The position numbers were made by a program, and so were the translations under genes. DNA of 46,063 nt from Paludibacter sp. (GTDB taxonomy: Bacteria; Bacteroidota; Bacteroidia; Bacteroidales; Paludibacteraceae). The notes below the pieces were generated by a model. That model saw only the letters and a list, made by a program, of their open reading frames with translations. It ran no database searches and was not told the origin of the DNA. Positions 9,049 through 17,977 of the stretch are shown in pieces; position 1 is the first letter of the stretch; each line of letters starts with the position of its first letter. The DNA lies in the NCBI GenBank assembly GCA_009781075.1, contig WQYU01000005.1, forward strand, positions 1-46,063. The letters are read 5' to 3'.

Positions 9049-9101
9049 CAGCGAAAAGTATATCAACTATATTGTTGATTATACATAAATTTTTTATAAT
9101 A

Positions 9102-9386
9102 ATGAAAAAATCTTTATTCTTAACAGCGGTGTGTATTAGTATGGTACTTTCCGCTAATGGGCAGCCAAGTGTATGGGACGGCTCTCATACCACATGGACA
9201 AACGGTACAGGCACAGAAACCGATCCATATTTAATTGAAAACGCCGCTCAATTAGCACATCTAGCGTATTATGTGAACAACGGCACAGATGCTGACGGAC
9301 ACGTTGTAGGCACGGGTATTTATTGGAAATTAATGACAGACATTGACCTTAACGGAAGTGAAACATTCCAATGGACGCCGAAATGA
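9102..9386 (+). pseudogene. Truncated secreted surface protein (N-terminus only)
   Basis: 94 residues from the ATG at 9102, which begins a clear signal peptide (MKKSLFLTAVCISMVLSANG, cleavage expected before QPSVWDG). The mature part, WDGSHTTWTNGTGTETDPYL followed by IENAAQLAHLAYYV and DIDLNGSETFQWTP, is the standard opening of large Bacteroidetes GLUG-type or beta-helix surface proteins, which normally run to many hundreds of residues. Here it stops at WTPK. A palindrome of the terminator family described at 9397-9427 follows 11 bases after the stop. Either the middle was deleted or the 3' end was lost; the promoter and signal peptide are intact, so a short secreted peptide might still be made. 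Confidence 0.7.
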
Positions 9387-9396
9387 TATTTGTTGT

Positions 9397-9427
9397 CGTA
9401 GAGGCGCAAGGTTTTGCTGTCTCTACG
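9397..9427 (+). terminator. Palindromic stem-loop followed by T-run (GTAGAGRCGCAA family)
   Basis: CGTAGAG pairs with CTCTACG, and the inner GCGCAA pairs with TTGC-T-GT with one bulge. AATTTTTT follows. It is a copy of the same palindrome found at 39513-39542 and 39838-39869. It sits 11 bp after the stop of the truncated surface protein, so it looks like a rho-independent terminator. Confidence 0.6.
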
Positions 9428-9558
9428 AATTTTTTATGTCAAAATGTCATAATTATTTTGCTGGCTTTATTTTGGTAAAAATATATTTTAAAACTACAAA
9501 ATTAATTTTAATATGTTTATATAATTATTATAAAATAAATTTAAAGTAAATATTGAAT

Positions 9559-11622
9559 ATGAATAATAAAACACAAGGTACAATCGGGGTAACGAGCGAT
9601 AATATTTTCCCTATAATAAAAAAGTTTTTGTACAGCGACCACGAAATATTTTTACGAGAACTTGTTTCAAATGCCGTTGATGCCACGCAAAAACTCAAAA
9701 CACTTGCCTCTGTAGGCGATTATAAAGGTGAGCTCGGAGATTTGACCGTGAGAATTTCGGTTGATAAAAAGAAAAAAACAATCACAGTCTCCGATAGGGG
9801 AATAGGTATGACAGCAGATGAAATAGAACGCTATATCAATCAGATAGCGTTTTCGGGTGCCGAAGAGTTTGTTGAAAAGTATAAAAACGATGCACAGGCG
9901 ATTATCGGACATTTTGGGTTGGGATTTTATTCTTCGTTTATGGTGTCTGAAAAAGTAGAAATTTTCACTCAATCGTATAAAGAAGATGCTCCTGCTGTGC
10001 ATTGGTCGTGCAAAGGCGACCCTGAATTTACACTCGAACAAACCATTAAATCTGAACGTGGAACAGACATTGTGTTGCATATAGACAAAGAAAACTCGGA
10101 TTTTTTGGAAGAAAATAAAATTACCGAACTCTTGCACAAATACTGTCGTTTTTTGCCGATAGAGATTGCTTTTGGGAAGAAAAAAGAATGGAAAGACGGC
10201 AAAGAAGTAGAAACTACAGAGGATAATATTGTAAATGAAACGCAGCCGCTTTGGACGCTAAAACCTGCCAATTTGACAGATGAGAATTATTCAAAATTCT
10301 ATCACAACCTTTATCCAATGGCAGAGGAACCGCTGTTTCATATTCATTTGAATGTTGATTATCCTTTCCATTTAACAGGAGTTTTATATTTTCCAAAGAT
10401 AAAAAATAATTTTGAATTTCAACGCAACAAAATTCAACTTTATTGCAATCAGGTTTTTGTTACCGATGCCGTTGAAGGCATTGTTCCTGAATATCTTACA
10501 CTTTTAAATGGCGTACTTGATTCGCCCGATATTCCGCTGAATGTGTCGCGTTCATATTTGCAAAGCGACCAAAATGTGAAAAAAATTTCGAGCCATATTA
10601 CTAAAAAAGTTGCCGACCGTTTAGCAGAAATATTCAAAAACGACCGCACGCAGTTTGAAGATAAGTGGAATGATTTGAAGATTTTTATTCAGTATGGAAT
10701 GCTTTCAGACGAAAAATTTTACGAACGTGCTGAAAAATTTACTCTTCTGACAAACACTGAAAAAAAATATTTTACATTAGAGGAATATAAAGCATTAATC
10801 GCTGAAAATCAAAAAGATAAAGATGAAACTTTAATTTATCTCTATGCAACAAATATCGATGAACAATATACCTATATTAATGCAGCGCGTGAGAAGGGTT
10901 ACGATGTGCTGTTGATGGACGGGCAGTTAGACATTCACGCAATCGGGCAAATGGAACAAAAATTTGAGAAATCACGTTTTGTACGAGTTGATTCGGAGGT
11001 AATCGACAAATTAATTGTAAAAAATGATGTTTCGCCAGTAAATTTTACAGATAATCAGCGTGATGCGCTTATTGATATTTTTAATTCATCGTTGCCAAAA
11101 ACAGATAAAACAAATTTTATTGTTACTTTTGAAAATTTGGGTGCTGAGGCAAATCCGGTCTTTATCACACAAAACGAATTTATGCGGCGAATGAAGGACA
11201 TGTCGGCACTTGGTGGTGGGATGTATAGTTTTTATGGTGATATGCCCGACAGTTTTTCCTTTGTGGTTAATGCCACGCATCCGCTTGTGGAAAATCTTTT
11301 GAAAAATCAACAGGAAATTTGTGATGAAAAAGTTGCAACGTTCATTGTCCAAATTGATGAAAATCAAAAAAATATAAATGAAATTGACGAGCGCAACAAA
11401 TCAAAGAAATATGATGAAATTTCACAGGAAGATAAAGATACAAAAGATAATTTAAACAAAAAAATTGAGGCGTTGAAGGCAGAAAAACGACAAATATATA
11501 CTGCCTATGCTACGGAGAATAAGCAAGTTGGGCAACTTGTTGATTTGGCTCTCCTTGCTAATAATATGCTTAAAGGTGAAGCATTAGCAAATTTTGTAAA
11601 ACGTAGTGTAGAATTAATGTAA
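9559..11622 (+). CDS. htpG: Hsp90-family molecular chaperone HtpG
   Basis: 687 residues from the ATG at 9559; a TTG two codons earlier is unlikely. It is a cytoplasmic ATP-dependent chaperone dimer. The N-terminal GHKL ATPase domain shows FLRELVSNAVDATQKL (catalytic Glu and Mg-binding Asn), DRGIGMT and GHFGLGFYSSFMVS. The middle domain has GVLYFPKI and the client-facing region NKIQLYCNQVFVTD, and DIPLNVSRSYLQSD carries the conserved arginine. The C-terminal dimerisation domain ends LLANNMLKGEALANFVKR. An insertion rich in D, E and K at about residues 600-650 is typical of Bacteroidetes HtpG. A strong terminator follows at 11650-11687. Confidence 0.97.
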   Translation: MNNKTQGTIGVTSDNIFPIIKKFLYSDHEIFLRELVSNAVDATQKLKTLASVGDYKGELGDLTVRISVDKKKKTITVSDRGIGMTADEIERYINQIAFSGAEEFVEKYKNDAQAIIGHFGLGFYSSFMVSEKVEIFTQSYKEDAPAVHWSCKGDPEFTLEQTIKSERGTDIVLHIDKENSDFLEENKITELLHKYCRFLPIEIAFGKKKEWKDGKEVETTEDNIVNETQPLWTLKPANLTDENYSKFYHNLYPMAEEPLFHIHLNVDYPFHLTGVLYFPKIKNNFEFQRNKIQLYCNQVFVTDAVEGIVPEYLTLLNGVLDSPDIPLNVSRSYLQSDQNVKKISSHITKKVADRLAEIFKNDRTQFEDKWNDLKIFIQYGMLSDEKFYERAEKFTLLTNTEKKYFTLEEYKALIAENQKDKDETLIYLYATNIDEQYTYINAAREKGYDVLLMDGQLDIHAIGQMEQKFEKSRFVRVDSEVIDKLIVKNDVSPVNFTDNQRDALIDIFNSSLPKTDKTNFIVTFENLGAEANPVFITQNEFMRRMKDMSALGGGMYSFYGDMPDSFSFVVNATHPLVENLLKNQQEICDEKVATFIVQIDENQKNINEIDERNKSKKYDEISQEDKDTKDNLNKKIEALKAEKRQIYTAYATENKQVGQLVDLALLANNMLKGEALANFVKRSVELM

Positions 11623-11649
11623 TTTATTTTTGTGTTTTGAATTGTAATT

Positions 11650-11687
11650 AATATTTTCTCGCATTTTTAATAAAACGAGAAAATATT
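11650..11687 (+). terminator. Rho-independent terminator of htpG
   Basis: A perfect 12-bp stem, AATATTTTCTCG (11650-11661) and CGAGAAAATATT (11676-11687), with a 14-nt loop, followed by a run of T. It lies 27 bp after the htpG stop. Confidence 0.75.
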
Positions 11688-11710
11688 TTTTTTGAAATTA
11701 ATTTTTTTAT

Positions 11711-11718
11711 TAAATTTG
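11711..11718 (+). promoter_or_regulatory. Possible -7 box for uvrC
   Basis: TAAATTTG fits TAnnTTTG, 51 bp before the ATG at 11770. No clear -33 element is seen. Confidence 0.35.
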
Positions 11719-11769
11719 TCATCAGTTTATTGTGAGTCTTGACAATAAAACACTAATATATATATTAAA

Positions 11770-13638
11770 ATGGGGGAAAATATCGATGAAAATATAATTG
11801 TTTCACGTGAAACAATTTGCACAGTTGCACCAAAAATGATACTCGAAGAGGTGCGAACGCTTCCAAATAATCCGGGTGTGTATCAATATTTTAACTCAAA
11901 AGAAGAAATAATTTATATCGGGAAAGCAAAAGATTTGCGTAAGCGTGTTTCGTCATATTTTACAAAAACTCACGAGCATCCAAAATTACAAGTACTGGTA
12001 AAAAGTATCGCTTATATTAAATATATTGTAGTTCCAAGTGAGGCTGATGCTCTTTTACTTGAGAATAATTTGATAAAACAATACCAACCTCGTTACAATA
12101 TAATGCTCAAAGATGATAAAACATATCCTTACATTTGCATATCTAACGAAGAATTTCCTAGGGTATTCAAAACCAGAAAGGTATTGCATGATGGTTCCGA
12201 ATACTTCGGACCTTATTCATCGGTTTCTGCTCTGAATTATCTACTTGAGGTTACTCATAAAGTTTTCCCAATTCGCACCTGTAAATTTCCGATGACTGCA
12301 AATGGAATTGAAAACAACAAATATAAAGTTTGTCTAAAATATCATATTCATTTATGCAATGGAGTATGTCAAAAGTACGAAATTCGTGATGAATATTTGC
12401 AGAATCTTGAAAATATCCGTCAAATTGTAAAAGGAAATGCTGTTGAAATTCAAAAAATGATTTTATGCCAAATTCGTAATTATTCGGACAAATTGGAATT
12501 TGAACATGCGCTCGACTTAAAAAGAAAATATGATTTATTAGAAAATTTTATTTCAAAAACAATAATTGCTAATACTGTTGTGGAAAATACTGATGTTTTT
12601 GGCTACGACCAAACAGAAAATGCTGCGTTTGTTTCTATACTTCGTGTTGCAAAAGGTGCGATAATTCAGGGTTTAAATGTTGAATATAAAAAGCAAATTG
12701 ATGAAGCAAAGGAAGATATTCTTGCTTATGCAATTTTGAATTTACGAGAAAAATTTAATTCCAAATCTAAAGAAATTATTGTGCCGTTTGAATTGGAATT
12801 TCCAATAAATAATGTTAAAATTACAATTCCTGTGCGAGGTGACCGCAAAAAATTACTTAATCTTGCACAACAAAATGTAACTCAATACAAAATTGACAAA
12901 CTAAAACAATCGGAAAAACTTAATCCAGACCAGCGTGCAATGCAGCTTTTGAAAGAAATTCAGATAAAACTAAATTTAGAAAAACCTCCGATGAGAATTG
13001 AGATTTTTGATAATTCAAATATTGCAGGCAGCAATGCTGTGGCAGTATGTATTGTGTATCTTCGCGGCAAACCATCAAAACGAGATTATAGAAAATATAT
13101 TATCAAAACAGTTGAAGGCGTAGATGATTATGCCTCAATGCGTGAAGTTGTTCGGCGGCGTTATAATAGAGTTATTGCCGAAAATGCCCAATTGCCAGAT
13201 TTAATAATTGCAGATGGTGGAGCCGGTCATATGACTGCTATTCGTCAGGTTATCGAGGGTGAATTGAATTTACAAATACCAATTGCAGGACTTGCAAAAA
13301 AAGAAAATCATCGAACAAATGAAATATTAATTGGCTTTCCGCCTCAGGTAGTTGGTTTGAAACCAACGGATTTTCTGTTTCATTTTTTTATGTCCATGCA
13401 AGATGAGGTTCATCGTTTTGCTATTAAGTTTCATCGGCAAAAACGGAGCAAATCGCAAGTAAAATCCGAATTAGACGCAATAAAAGGAATTGGAAAGGAA
13501 ACAAAAAACAAACTTTTAATTCATTATAAAAGTTTTAAGAGACTAAAAAATACTAATTATGAAGAACTTTTGAGTCTGATTGGAAGTAGTAGAGCAAAAA
13601 TTATTTTTGAGTATTTTCATAAAAAAATGCTAAACTAA
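11770..13638 (+). CDS. uvrC: UvrABC excision nuclease subunit UvrC
   Basis: 622 residues, the normal length. UvrC makes both incisions flanking a DNA lesion once UvrB has bound. The N-terminal GIY-YIG nuclease is PNNPGVYQYF (about 32-41) and IYIGKAKDLRKRV (about 48-60). The central UVR-type region contains the cysteine-containing stretch typical of UvrC (IRTCKF, CLKYHIHLCNGVC). The C-terminal RNase H-like nuclease shows EIFDNSNIAGSNAVAV and LIIADGGAGH, and two helix-hairpin-helix motifs lie near IKGIGKETKNKLL. The first 22 residues (MGENIDENIIVSRETICTVA) lack homology and overlap a perfect parS palindrome. A start at the ATG at 11836 would leave parS non-coding; both starts are possible. Confidence 0.96.
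   Translation: MGENIDENIIVSRETICTVAPKMILEEVRTLPNNPGVYQYFNSKEEIIYIGKAKDLRKRVSSYFTKTHEHPKLQVLVKSIAYIKYIVVPSEADALLLENNLIKQYQPRYNIMLKDDKTYPYICISNEEFPRVFKTRKVLHDGSEYFGPYSSVSALNYLLEVTHKVFPIRTCKFPMTANGIENNKYKVCLKYHIHLCNGVCQKYEIRDEYLQNLENIRQIVKGNAVEIQKMILCQIRNYSDKLEFEHALDLKRKYDLLENFISKTIIANTVVENTDVFGYDQTENAAFVSILRVAKGAIIQGLNVEYKKQIDEAKEDILAYAILNLREKFNSKSKEIIVPFELEFPINNVKITIPVRGDRKKLLNLAQQNVTQYKIDKLKQSEKLNPDQRAMQLLKEIQIKLNLEKPPMRIEIFDNSNIAGSNAVAVCIVYLRGKPSKRDYRKYIIKTVEGVDDYASMREVVRRRYNRVIAENAQLPDLIIADGGAGHMTAIRQVIEGELNLQIPIAGLAKKENHRTNEILIGFPPQVVGLKPTDFLFHFFMSMQDEVHRFAIKFHRQKRSKSQVKSELDAIKGIGKETKNKLLIHYKSFKRLKNTNYEELLSLIGSSRAKIIFEYFHKKMLN
11799..11814. promoter_or_regulatory. parS: parS: ParB (Spo0J) centromere-like binding site
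   Basis: TGTTTCACGTGAAACA is a perfect 16-bp palindrome that matches the chromosomal parS consensus recognised by ParB across bacterial phyla (TGTTNCACGTGAAACA). The symmetry extends two bases further each side (11797-11816). It lies at the very 5' end of uvrC, as codons for VSRET or in the leader, depending on the start. ParB loads at parS and acts with ParA/SMC in origin segregation, so parS sites are usually near oriC. Confidence 0.85.
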
Positions 13639-13658
13639 ATAATTAAAAAAATTTTCGA

Positions 13659-13666
13659 TAACTTTG
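13659..13666 (+). promoter_or_regulatory. -7 box for the DUF3078 gene
   Basis: TAACTTTG followed by CTGCAA, 22 bp before the ATG at 13688, a good fit to TAnnTTTG. Confidence 0.5.
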
Positions 13667-13687
13667 CTGCAATAAATACTTGGGAAA

Positions 13688-15058
13688 ATGATTAGATTTA
13701 AATTATTATTATTTTTTTTATTAGTGTATGTTTGCCTTTGGTCTCAAGATGCAAATATCATATTGTCCGATAGCGTTCATGTCAATATATCGAGCGACTC
13801 TATGTTTTATAAAACAATGCAAATGCTTGACAATTATAAATTTACAAAAACAGATTCTTTAATTTATATTTATTCTAATCCGCTTTTTTATGATTTAATT
13901 TTTCCTCAGAAAAACATAAATATAAAATTTGAAAAAAAAACATTTTCTGAAAATTTTTTCGGAAAAACGCCACAAAATTTGAATTCATTCATTAACCAAA
14001 ATAATAATAAAGTAAAATTTAACGATATAACTGGCAGTCGTACACTTACTGAAATTCGTAAAGATGCATATACTTATCTAACAAATAATGCAGCAACTGT
14101 TTTCGAAGCCAATTCGTGGGAATTGCCAGATGCATCGCAGTTTAAATATAAAATTATTTTGCCTGAAGTGGCACATATAATTCAAGTATCAGACACAACT
14201 TTAAGCGTTTTGCTTGCTCGTAATATTATAAAAAAAGCCATTGAATTAATGAAGTGGCAACCCTCATTTAGCACTCTTGTACAGTTTTCTCAAAATTATT
14301 TTTCAGCAAATTGGTATCAAGGTGGAATGAGTAATATGTCAATATTAAGTACGTTAAAAGGTAGTTTACTTTATACAAATTATCAAAATATAAAATGGGA
14401 AAGTACGGTAGAATGGCGTACAGGGTTTATGAGCATAAATATTGACACAATTCAACGCATCATTACTAACGATGATATTTTCAAAATCGACAGTAAATTA
14501 GAACTAAAAGCAAAGGGTAATTGGGCTTATGGTGCCCTGATGAATTTTTCCACTCAGTTTTTTGATAATTTTCAATCGTCAGATTCGCACGAGTTGAAAG
14601 CATGCTTTCTCACTCCTATTCGTCTAAATGTCGGATTTGGTATGAATTATTCTTATCAAAAACTAATTTCAGTATTGTTTGCGCCGTTATCTTATAAATT
14701 GATATATTTATCTGATATAGCAAGTGTTGGGAGTAGTAAATATGTCAATCCTAATTTGTTCGGAATTGAAGCGGGGCAAAATAAATTAAGCGAAATGGGA
14801 AGTTCACTTACGGCAAAATTACAATGGCAACCATTAGATGAAATGACAATAAATTCCGTTTTTAAGTTTTATACAAATTATAAAAAAGTAGAAATGGATT
14901 GGGAAACTATTATAGATTTCACTATTAATCGATATCTTTCTACTCGTTTACTTTTCAATCCGCGTTACGACAATACCGTAATTATGCAAAATACACAAAA
15001 AGCAAGGATTCAACTAAAAGAGTTACTCAGCTTTGGATTCAATTATAAATTTAGGTAA
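13688..15058 (+). CDS. DUF3078 domain outer-membrane-type protein
   Basis: 456 residues with an N-terminal signal peptide (hydrophobic to about residue 19, ending VCLWSQ). The C-terminal half (about 195-456) matches DUF3078, found mainly in Bacteroidetes: NYFSANWYQGGMSNMSILST, IKWESTVEWRTGFMS, and alternating beta strands that end in aromatic residues (FGFNYKFR at the C-terminus), as in an outer-membrane beta-barrel. Function of the family is unknown. The N-terminal half (20-190) is poorly conserved. Its stop overlaps the convergent HD-domain gene by 8 bp. Confidence 0.82.
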   Translation: MIRFKLLLFFLLVYVCLWSQDANIILSDSVHVNISSDSMFYKTMQMLDNYKFTKTDSLIYIYSNPLFYDLIFPQKNINIKFEKKTFSENFFGKTPQNLNSFINQNNNKVKFNDITGSRTLTEIRKDAYTYLTNNAATVFEANSWELPDASQFKYKIILPEVAHIIQVSDTTLSVLLARNIIKKAIELMKWQPSFSTLVQFSQNYFSANWYQGGMSNMSILSTLKGSLLYTNYQNIKWESTVEWRTGFMSINIDTIQRIITNDDIFKIDSKLELKAKGNWAYGALMNFSTQFFDNFQSSDSHELKACFLTPIRLNVGFGMNYSYQKLISVLFAPLSYKLIYLSDIASVGSSKYVNPNLFGIEAGQNKLSEMGSSLTAKLQWQPLDEMTINSVFKFYTNYKKVEMDWETIIDFTINRYLSTRLLFNPRYDNTVIMQNTQKARIQLKELLSFGFNYKFR

Positions 15059-15587
15059 ACATTTCGTTCCATAAGTTAAAAATATCAACATTTTTTTGAG
15101 AGAATTTTGATAAATTATTTCTAATTTCATCTATAGAAAATTCTTTTTCAGGATTAGATTTTGAGAAAAATTTATCCGCATAACAAATAATCTTTTCTTC
15201 AATTGACAACGGACAAAAATTGCGATGAGGCAGAGGCAAATCTTTTTTAATAATTTCTTCGAGTGGAATTCCCGTACCTGTATGCCGTTCTGCAACAAGT
15301 GCATGCCGTATTAAACCTTCTTTTCTAAGGATTTGACCGCCCAAATATCCATGTTCTATGTAGTTGTGTTTCCCATAGCAAAAAATAGAAGGTGCATTGC
15401 AAAGGAGAATTCCTATATCATGGAGCATCGCCGCCTGTTGAACAAATAGCAAATCTGCGTTCAGTTCGGTGTGTGTGTTGCAAATATCCATTGCTTTTTG
15501 AGCAACTAGATTACTATGTCCTACTATTAGACGATATAAATCTGTAGTTTTTTTGTAATATTTTTCAATGATAAGAATCGGATTCAT
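15051..15587 (-). CDS. HD-domain phosphohydrolase family protein
   Basis: 178 residues from the ATG at 15587 (an ATG at 15599 would add four). The metal-binding HD set is visible: GHSNLVA (His23), AMLHDIGIL (His-Asp), YIEHGYLGGQILRKEG (His), AERHTGTG (His) and CYADKFFSKS (Asp). Such proteins hydrolyse phosphate esters of nucleotides; the substrate is not predictable. It is monocistronic and convergent with the DUF3078 gene. Confidence 0.85.
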   Translation of the reverse strand: MNPILIIEKYYKKTTDLYRLIVGHSNLVAQKAMDICNTHTELNADLLFVQQAAMLHDIGILLCNAPSIFCYGKHNYIEHGYLGGQILRKEGLIRHALVAERHTGTGIPLEEIIKKDLPLPHRNFCPLSIEEKIICYADKFFSKSNPEKEFSIDEIRNNLSKFSQKNVDIFNLWNEMFT

Positions 15588-15646
15588 TATAATTTCCAAT
15601 TAGACTTTTTGGTTACAGAATTCACAGAATTGCACAATAAAGTGGT

Positions 15647-15679
15647 TTTGCAAAAATACTGAAAAGTTTTGTATCTTTG
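15647..15679 (+). promoter_or_regulatory. Consensus promoter for the glycosyltransferase gene
   Basis: TTTG (15647-15650), a 21-nt spacer, and TATCTTTG (15672-15679), exactly the TTTG-N19-21-TAnnTTTG pattern, 27 bp before the ATG at 15707. It also argues against a TTG start at 15677, which would lie inside the -7 box. Confidence 0.7.
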
Positions 15680-15706
15680 CAGTCCTATAAAAAATCGTAT
15701 AAAATA

Positions 15707-16885
15707 ATGCAGATATTTCAATTATATTTTTCAATCGCAGAAATCGCTTGTTTTAGTGTTTTGTTCTTGGCATTGATTTATCAGGAATATTTTTATATGC
15801 GTTATATTAACGGGGTAAAACGTTATTATAAAAAGCAGAAAAAAACATCAATTGATTTTATTTCAAGCCAACCGCCCGTTTCCGTAATTATTTGTGCTAA
15901 AAATGAAGAAGATAATTTGAAAAAGTTTTTGCCTCTCATCCTTACACAACAATACGCTGATTTTGAAGTAATTGTGATTGACGATGGCTCTTACGACAAC
16001 ACAAGTATTGTTTTAGATTCTTTGAAAAAGATCTATCCGAATTTGCGTTCAACTTTTGTTCCCAAAGAAACAAAAAATATTAGCACAAAAAAATTAGGGA
16101 TTTCGCTTGGAATCAAGGCGGCAAAAAACGAATTATTACTTTTGACTGATGCAGATTGCTATCCTGCGAGTGAATTTTGGCTTGCAAAAATGGTTCGTAA
16201 TTTTACTTCAAAAACAGACATTGTGCTTGGCTATGGCGCTTATACAGAAGAAAATACGGTTTTAAACAGAATGATTACTTACGATACGCTTTTCAACTCG
16301 TTGCAATTTTTGGGTATGGCGATTGTGCGTAAGGCGTATATGGGCGTTGGTCGAAATTTGGCGTACCGTAAAAGCGCATTTTTTGAGAATGGAGGTTTCA
16401 CACCCACACTGCATTTGAAGTCGGGAGACGACGATTTATTTGTCAATCGTGTTGCTACGCGTACCAATACGCGTGTTGAAGTGTCCCCTGAAAGCGTAAC
16501 ATGGTCAGAACCGAAGCATTTGTTTAAAGAGTGGCTATACCAAAAGATGCGACATTTGTCGGTTTCGGGGAGTTATTCGTTCAAAAGTAAAGTGCAAATA
16601 ATCATAGAACCACTAACGCGCGCAACCTTTTACCTCGCATTTTGTGCGTCATTCATTTTAGGAATTTTTGGAAGTATTTTTACCTGTGCTGCTGCTGTAT
16701 TTTTATTTCTTATCAGGTATTTTACTCAATTTTTAACGATTAATGCTGCTGTGCGACACTTTGGAAACACCCGAAAATATGTGTTTTCGCTATTGGTTGC
16801 CGACATTTTTATTCCACTTTTCAATCTTTTTATTTTAATTATAAAACGTCCGTTTAAAAGAAGTGGTAATTTTTTTTGGAAATGA
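15707..16885 (+). CDS. Membrane-bound family 2 glycosyltransferase
   Basis: 392 residues from the ATG at 15707. One membrane helix (about 5-28) precedes a GT-A catalytic domain: VSVIICAKNEEDNLKKFL, DFEVIVIDDGSYDNTS, TDADCYPASEFW (the metal-binding DxD-like site), SGDDDLFVNR (probable catalytic base region) and QKMRHLSVSG, which occupies the place of the QxxRW motif. Two or three hydrophobic helices follow (about 295-385). It would transfer a sugar from a nucleotide donor at the inner membrane, for example in glycolipid or polysaccharide synthesis. The donor and acceptor are unknown, and it is not in a polysaccharide cluster. Confidence 0.9.
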   Translation: MQIFQLYFSIAEIACFSVLFLALIYQEYFYMRYINGVKRYYKKQKKTSIDFISSQPPVSVIICAKNEEDNLKKFLPLILTQQYADFEVIVIDDGSYDNTSIVLDSLKKIYPNLRSTFVPKETKNISTKKLGISLGIKAAKNELLLLTDADCYPASEFWLAKMVRNFTSKTDIVLGYGAYTEENTVLNRMITYDTLFNSLQFLGMAIVRKAYMGVGRNLAYRKSAFFENGGFTPTLHLKSGDDDLFVNRVATRTNTRVEVSPESVTWSEPKHLFKEWLYQKMRHLSVSGSYSFKSKVQIIIEPLTRATFYLAFCASFILGIFGSIFTCAAAVFLFLIRYFTQFLTINAAVRHFGNTRKYVFSLLVADIFIPLFNLFILIIKRPFKRSGNFFWK

Positions 16886-16910
16886 TAATTTGTGAAAAAA
16901 ATTGAATTTT

Positions 16911-17810
16911 TTACCAAACCGAAAAATGCACATACCTTTTCGGATTTTCTTTTATATCAATAATAAGTTTGTTGGCATTATTGGCAACTGATTTTAAATT
17001 ATCGTAAAGTTGATTGTCGTTCATTAGTGCGCCGAGTGAGCCATCTGTATTATTGATTTTTTCGGTTACCAGCTTCAAATTGCCAACCGTTTCATCGAGT
17101 GAATTTATTGTTTTGGCAACATCTACATCACTAATATTTGTGCTGAATTTTTTTAAGTCGGTTGTAATACCGTTGATATTAGAAAAGAGCGATGGTAAAT
17201 CATTGTTTAATAATGAATTGAGTTGATGTGAGGAGGCAGCAAGTGACGATGTAGTAACATCAATGGCAGCAAGCGACTGCTGTAAATGCTCACTTTGAGC
17301 AAGTAATCTAAATGCGTACATCAGAGAATCGGCTTGCATCGCGACATTGCTGATTTTTATCAGCAAATCGTTCTGAATGTTTGTCAGAAGTCCGCCTGTA
17401 ACAAATGATGAAATTGTGTCGCCCGAAGATAAAAGCGAACTTGTAAGTAAATCTTTTTCGTTGAAAACAATACGTACTGCCTTGCCACCAAGCAATCCAT
17501 CCTCATAAATTTCCACTTTGGCAGTAGAAGGAATTGAGGTTTTTTTGTTTACAAAAAGTTTTACAATAAAGGGCGGCAATTGTTGTGGTACATATTTAAT
17601 ATCTGCAATTTGCCCAACTTTAAATCCTTTGATGTTTACGGGAAATGACTTTTGCAGTCCGTCAACGTTTTCCAAATGAATAAAAAATGTATTTTCGGAT
17701 GAAAATATTGCCGTTCCTTTTAAAAAATTCATTCCGAAATAAAGCAGAAAAATGGCAATTATTACCATTAATCCGATTTTAAAATTACGTGTAAAAAGTT
17801 TTTTTACCAT
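16911..17810 (-). CDS. MlaD/MCE-family lipid-transport protein
   Basis: 299 residues. An N-terminal anchor helix (about 11-30, IGLMVIIAIFLLYFGMNFL) is followed by one MCE domain (about 37-115) with GLQKSFPVNIKGFKVGQIAD and EIYEDGLLGGKAVRI. A long helical C-terminal region (130-299) is rich in N, S, D and L and resembles the helical tail of MlaD-like proteins. These form hexamers that shuttle phospholipid between membranes with an ABC transporter; the permease and ATPase are not adjacent. It has a consensus promoter at 17892-17923. Confidence 0.9.
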   Translation of the reverse strand: MVKKLFTRNFKIGLMVIIAIFLLYFGMNFLKGTAIFSSENTFFIHLENVDGLQKSFPVNIKGFKVGQIADIKYVPQQLPPFIVKLFVNKKTSIPSTAKVEIYEDGLLGGKAVRIVFNEKDLLTSSLLSSGDTISSFVTGGLLTNIQNDLLIKISNVAMQADSLMYAFRLLAQSEHLQQSLAAIDVTTSSLAASSHQLNSLLNNDLPSLFSNINGITTDLKKFSTNISDVDVAKTINSLDETVGNLKLVTEKINNTDGSLGALMNDNQLYDNLKSVANNANKLIIDIKENPKRYVHFSVW

Positions 17811-17891
17811 AAAAATTTTTTTGCAAAGGTAAGGATTTTTTTGTTAATATGATAATAAAAATCACCCTTTACTGCCCCGATTGCCAAAGTA

Positions 17892-17923
17892 CAAAGATAA
17901 AAAATGGGAATAAATCGTACAAA
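17892..17923 (-). promoter_or_regulatory. Consensus promoter for the MlaD-like gene
   Basis: On the minus strand: TTTG, a 20-nt spacer, then TATCTTTG. It lies about 80 bp upstream of the ATG at 17810. A second -7-like TACCTTTG is at 17824-17831, close to the start. Confidence 0.65.
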
Positions 17924-17977
17924 AAGTAAAATTTTTTGTGCAAAAATTATGGACAATAGTTTATCTGCGGCCACGCA

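Larger units (their letters stand above)
8549..9101. other. Divergent intergenic region between the sugar kinase and the truncated surface protein
   Basis: 553 bp with no credible gene. It holds a consensus minus-strand promoter (8829-8860) for the kinase and plus-strand -7 boxes TAATTTTG (8934-8941) and TATTTTTG (9041-9048). One TTATTAACA-like 9-mer is also present, but it is isolated. Confidence 0.6.

Noticed and set aside
9343..9549. Small frame between the truncated surface protein and htpG
   Set aside because: It overlaps the surface protein in another frame and passes through the palindrome; composition is that of AT-rich spacer.
11799..11814. E-box or simple restriction palindrome explanation for TGTTTCACGTGAAACA
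   Set aside because: The match covers all 16 bases of the parS consensus with extended symmetry, which a CACGTG hexamer alone would not explain.
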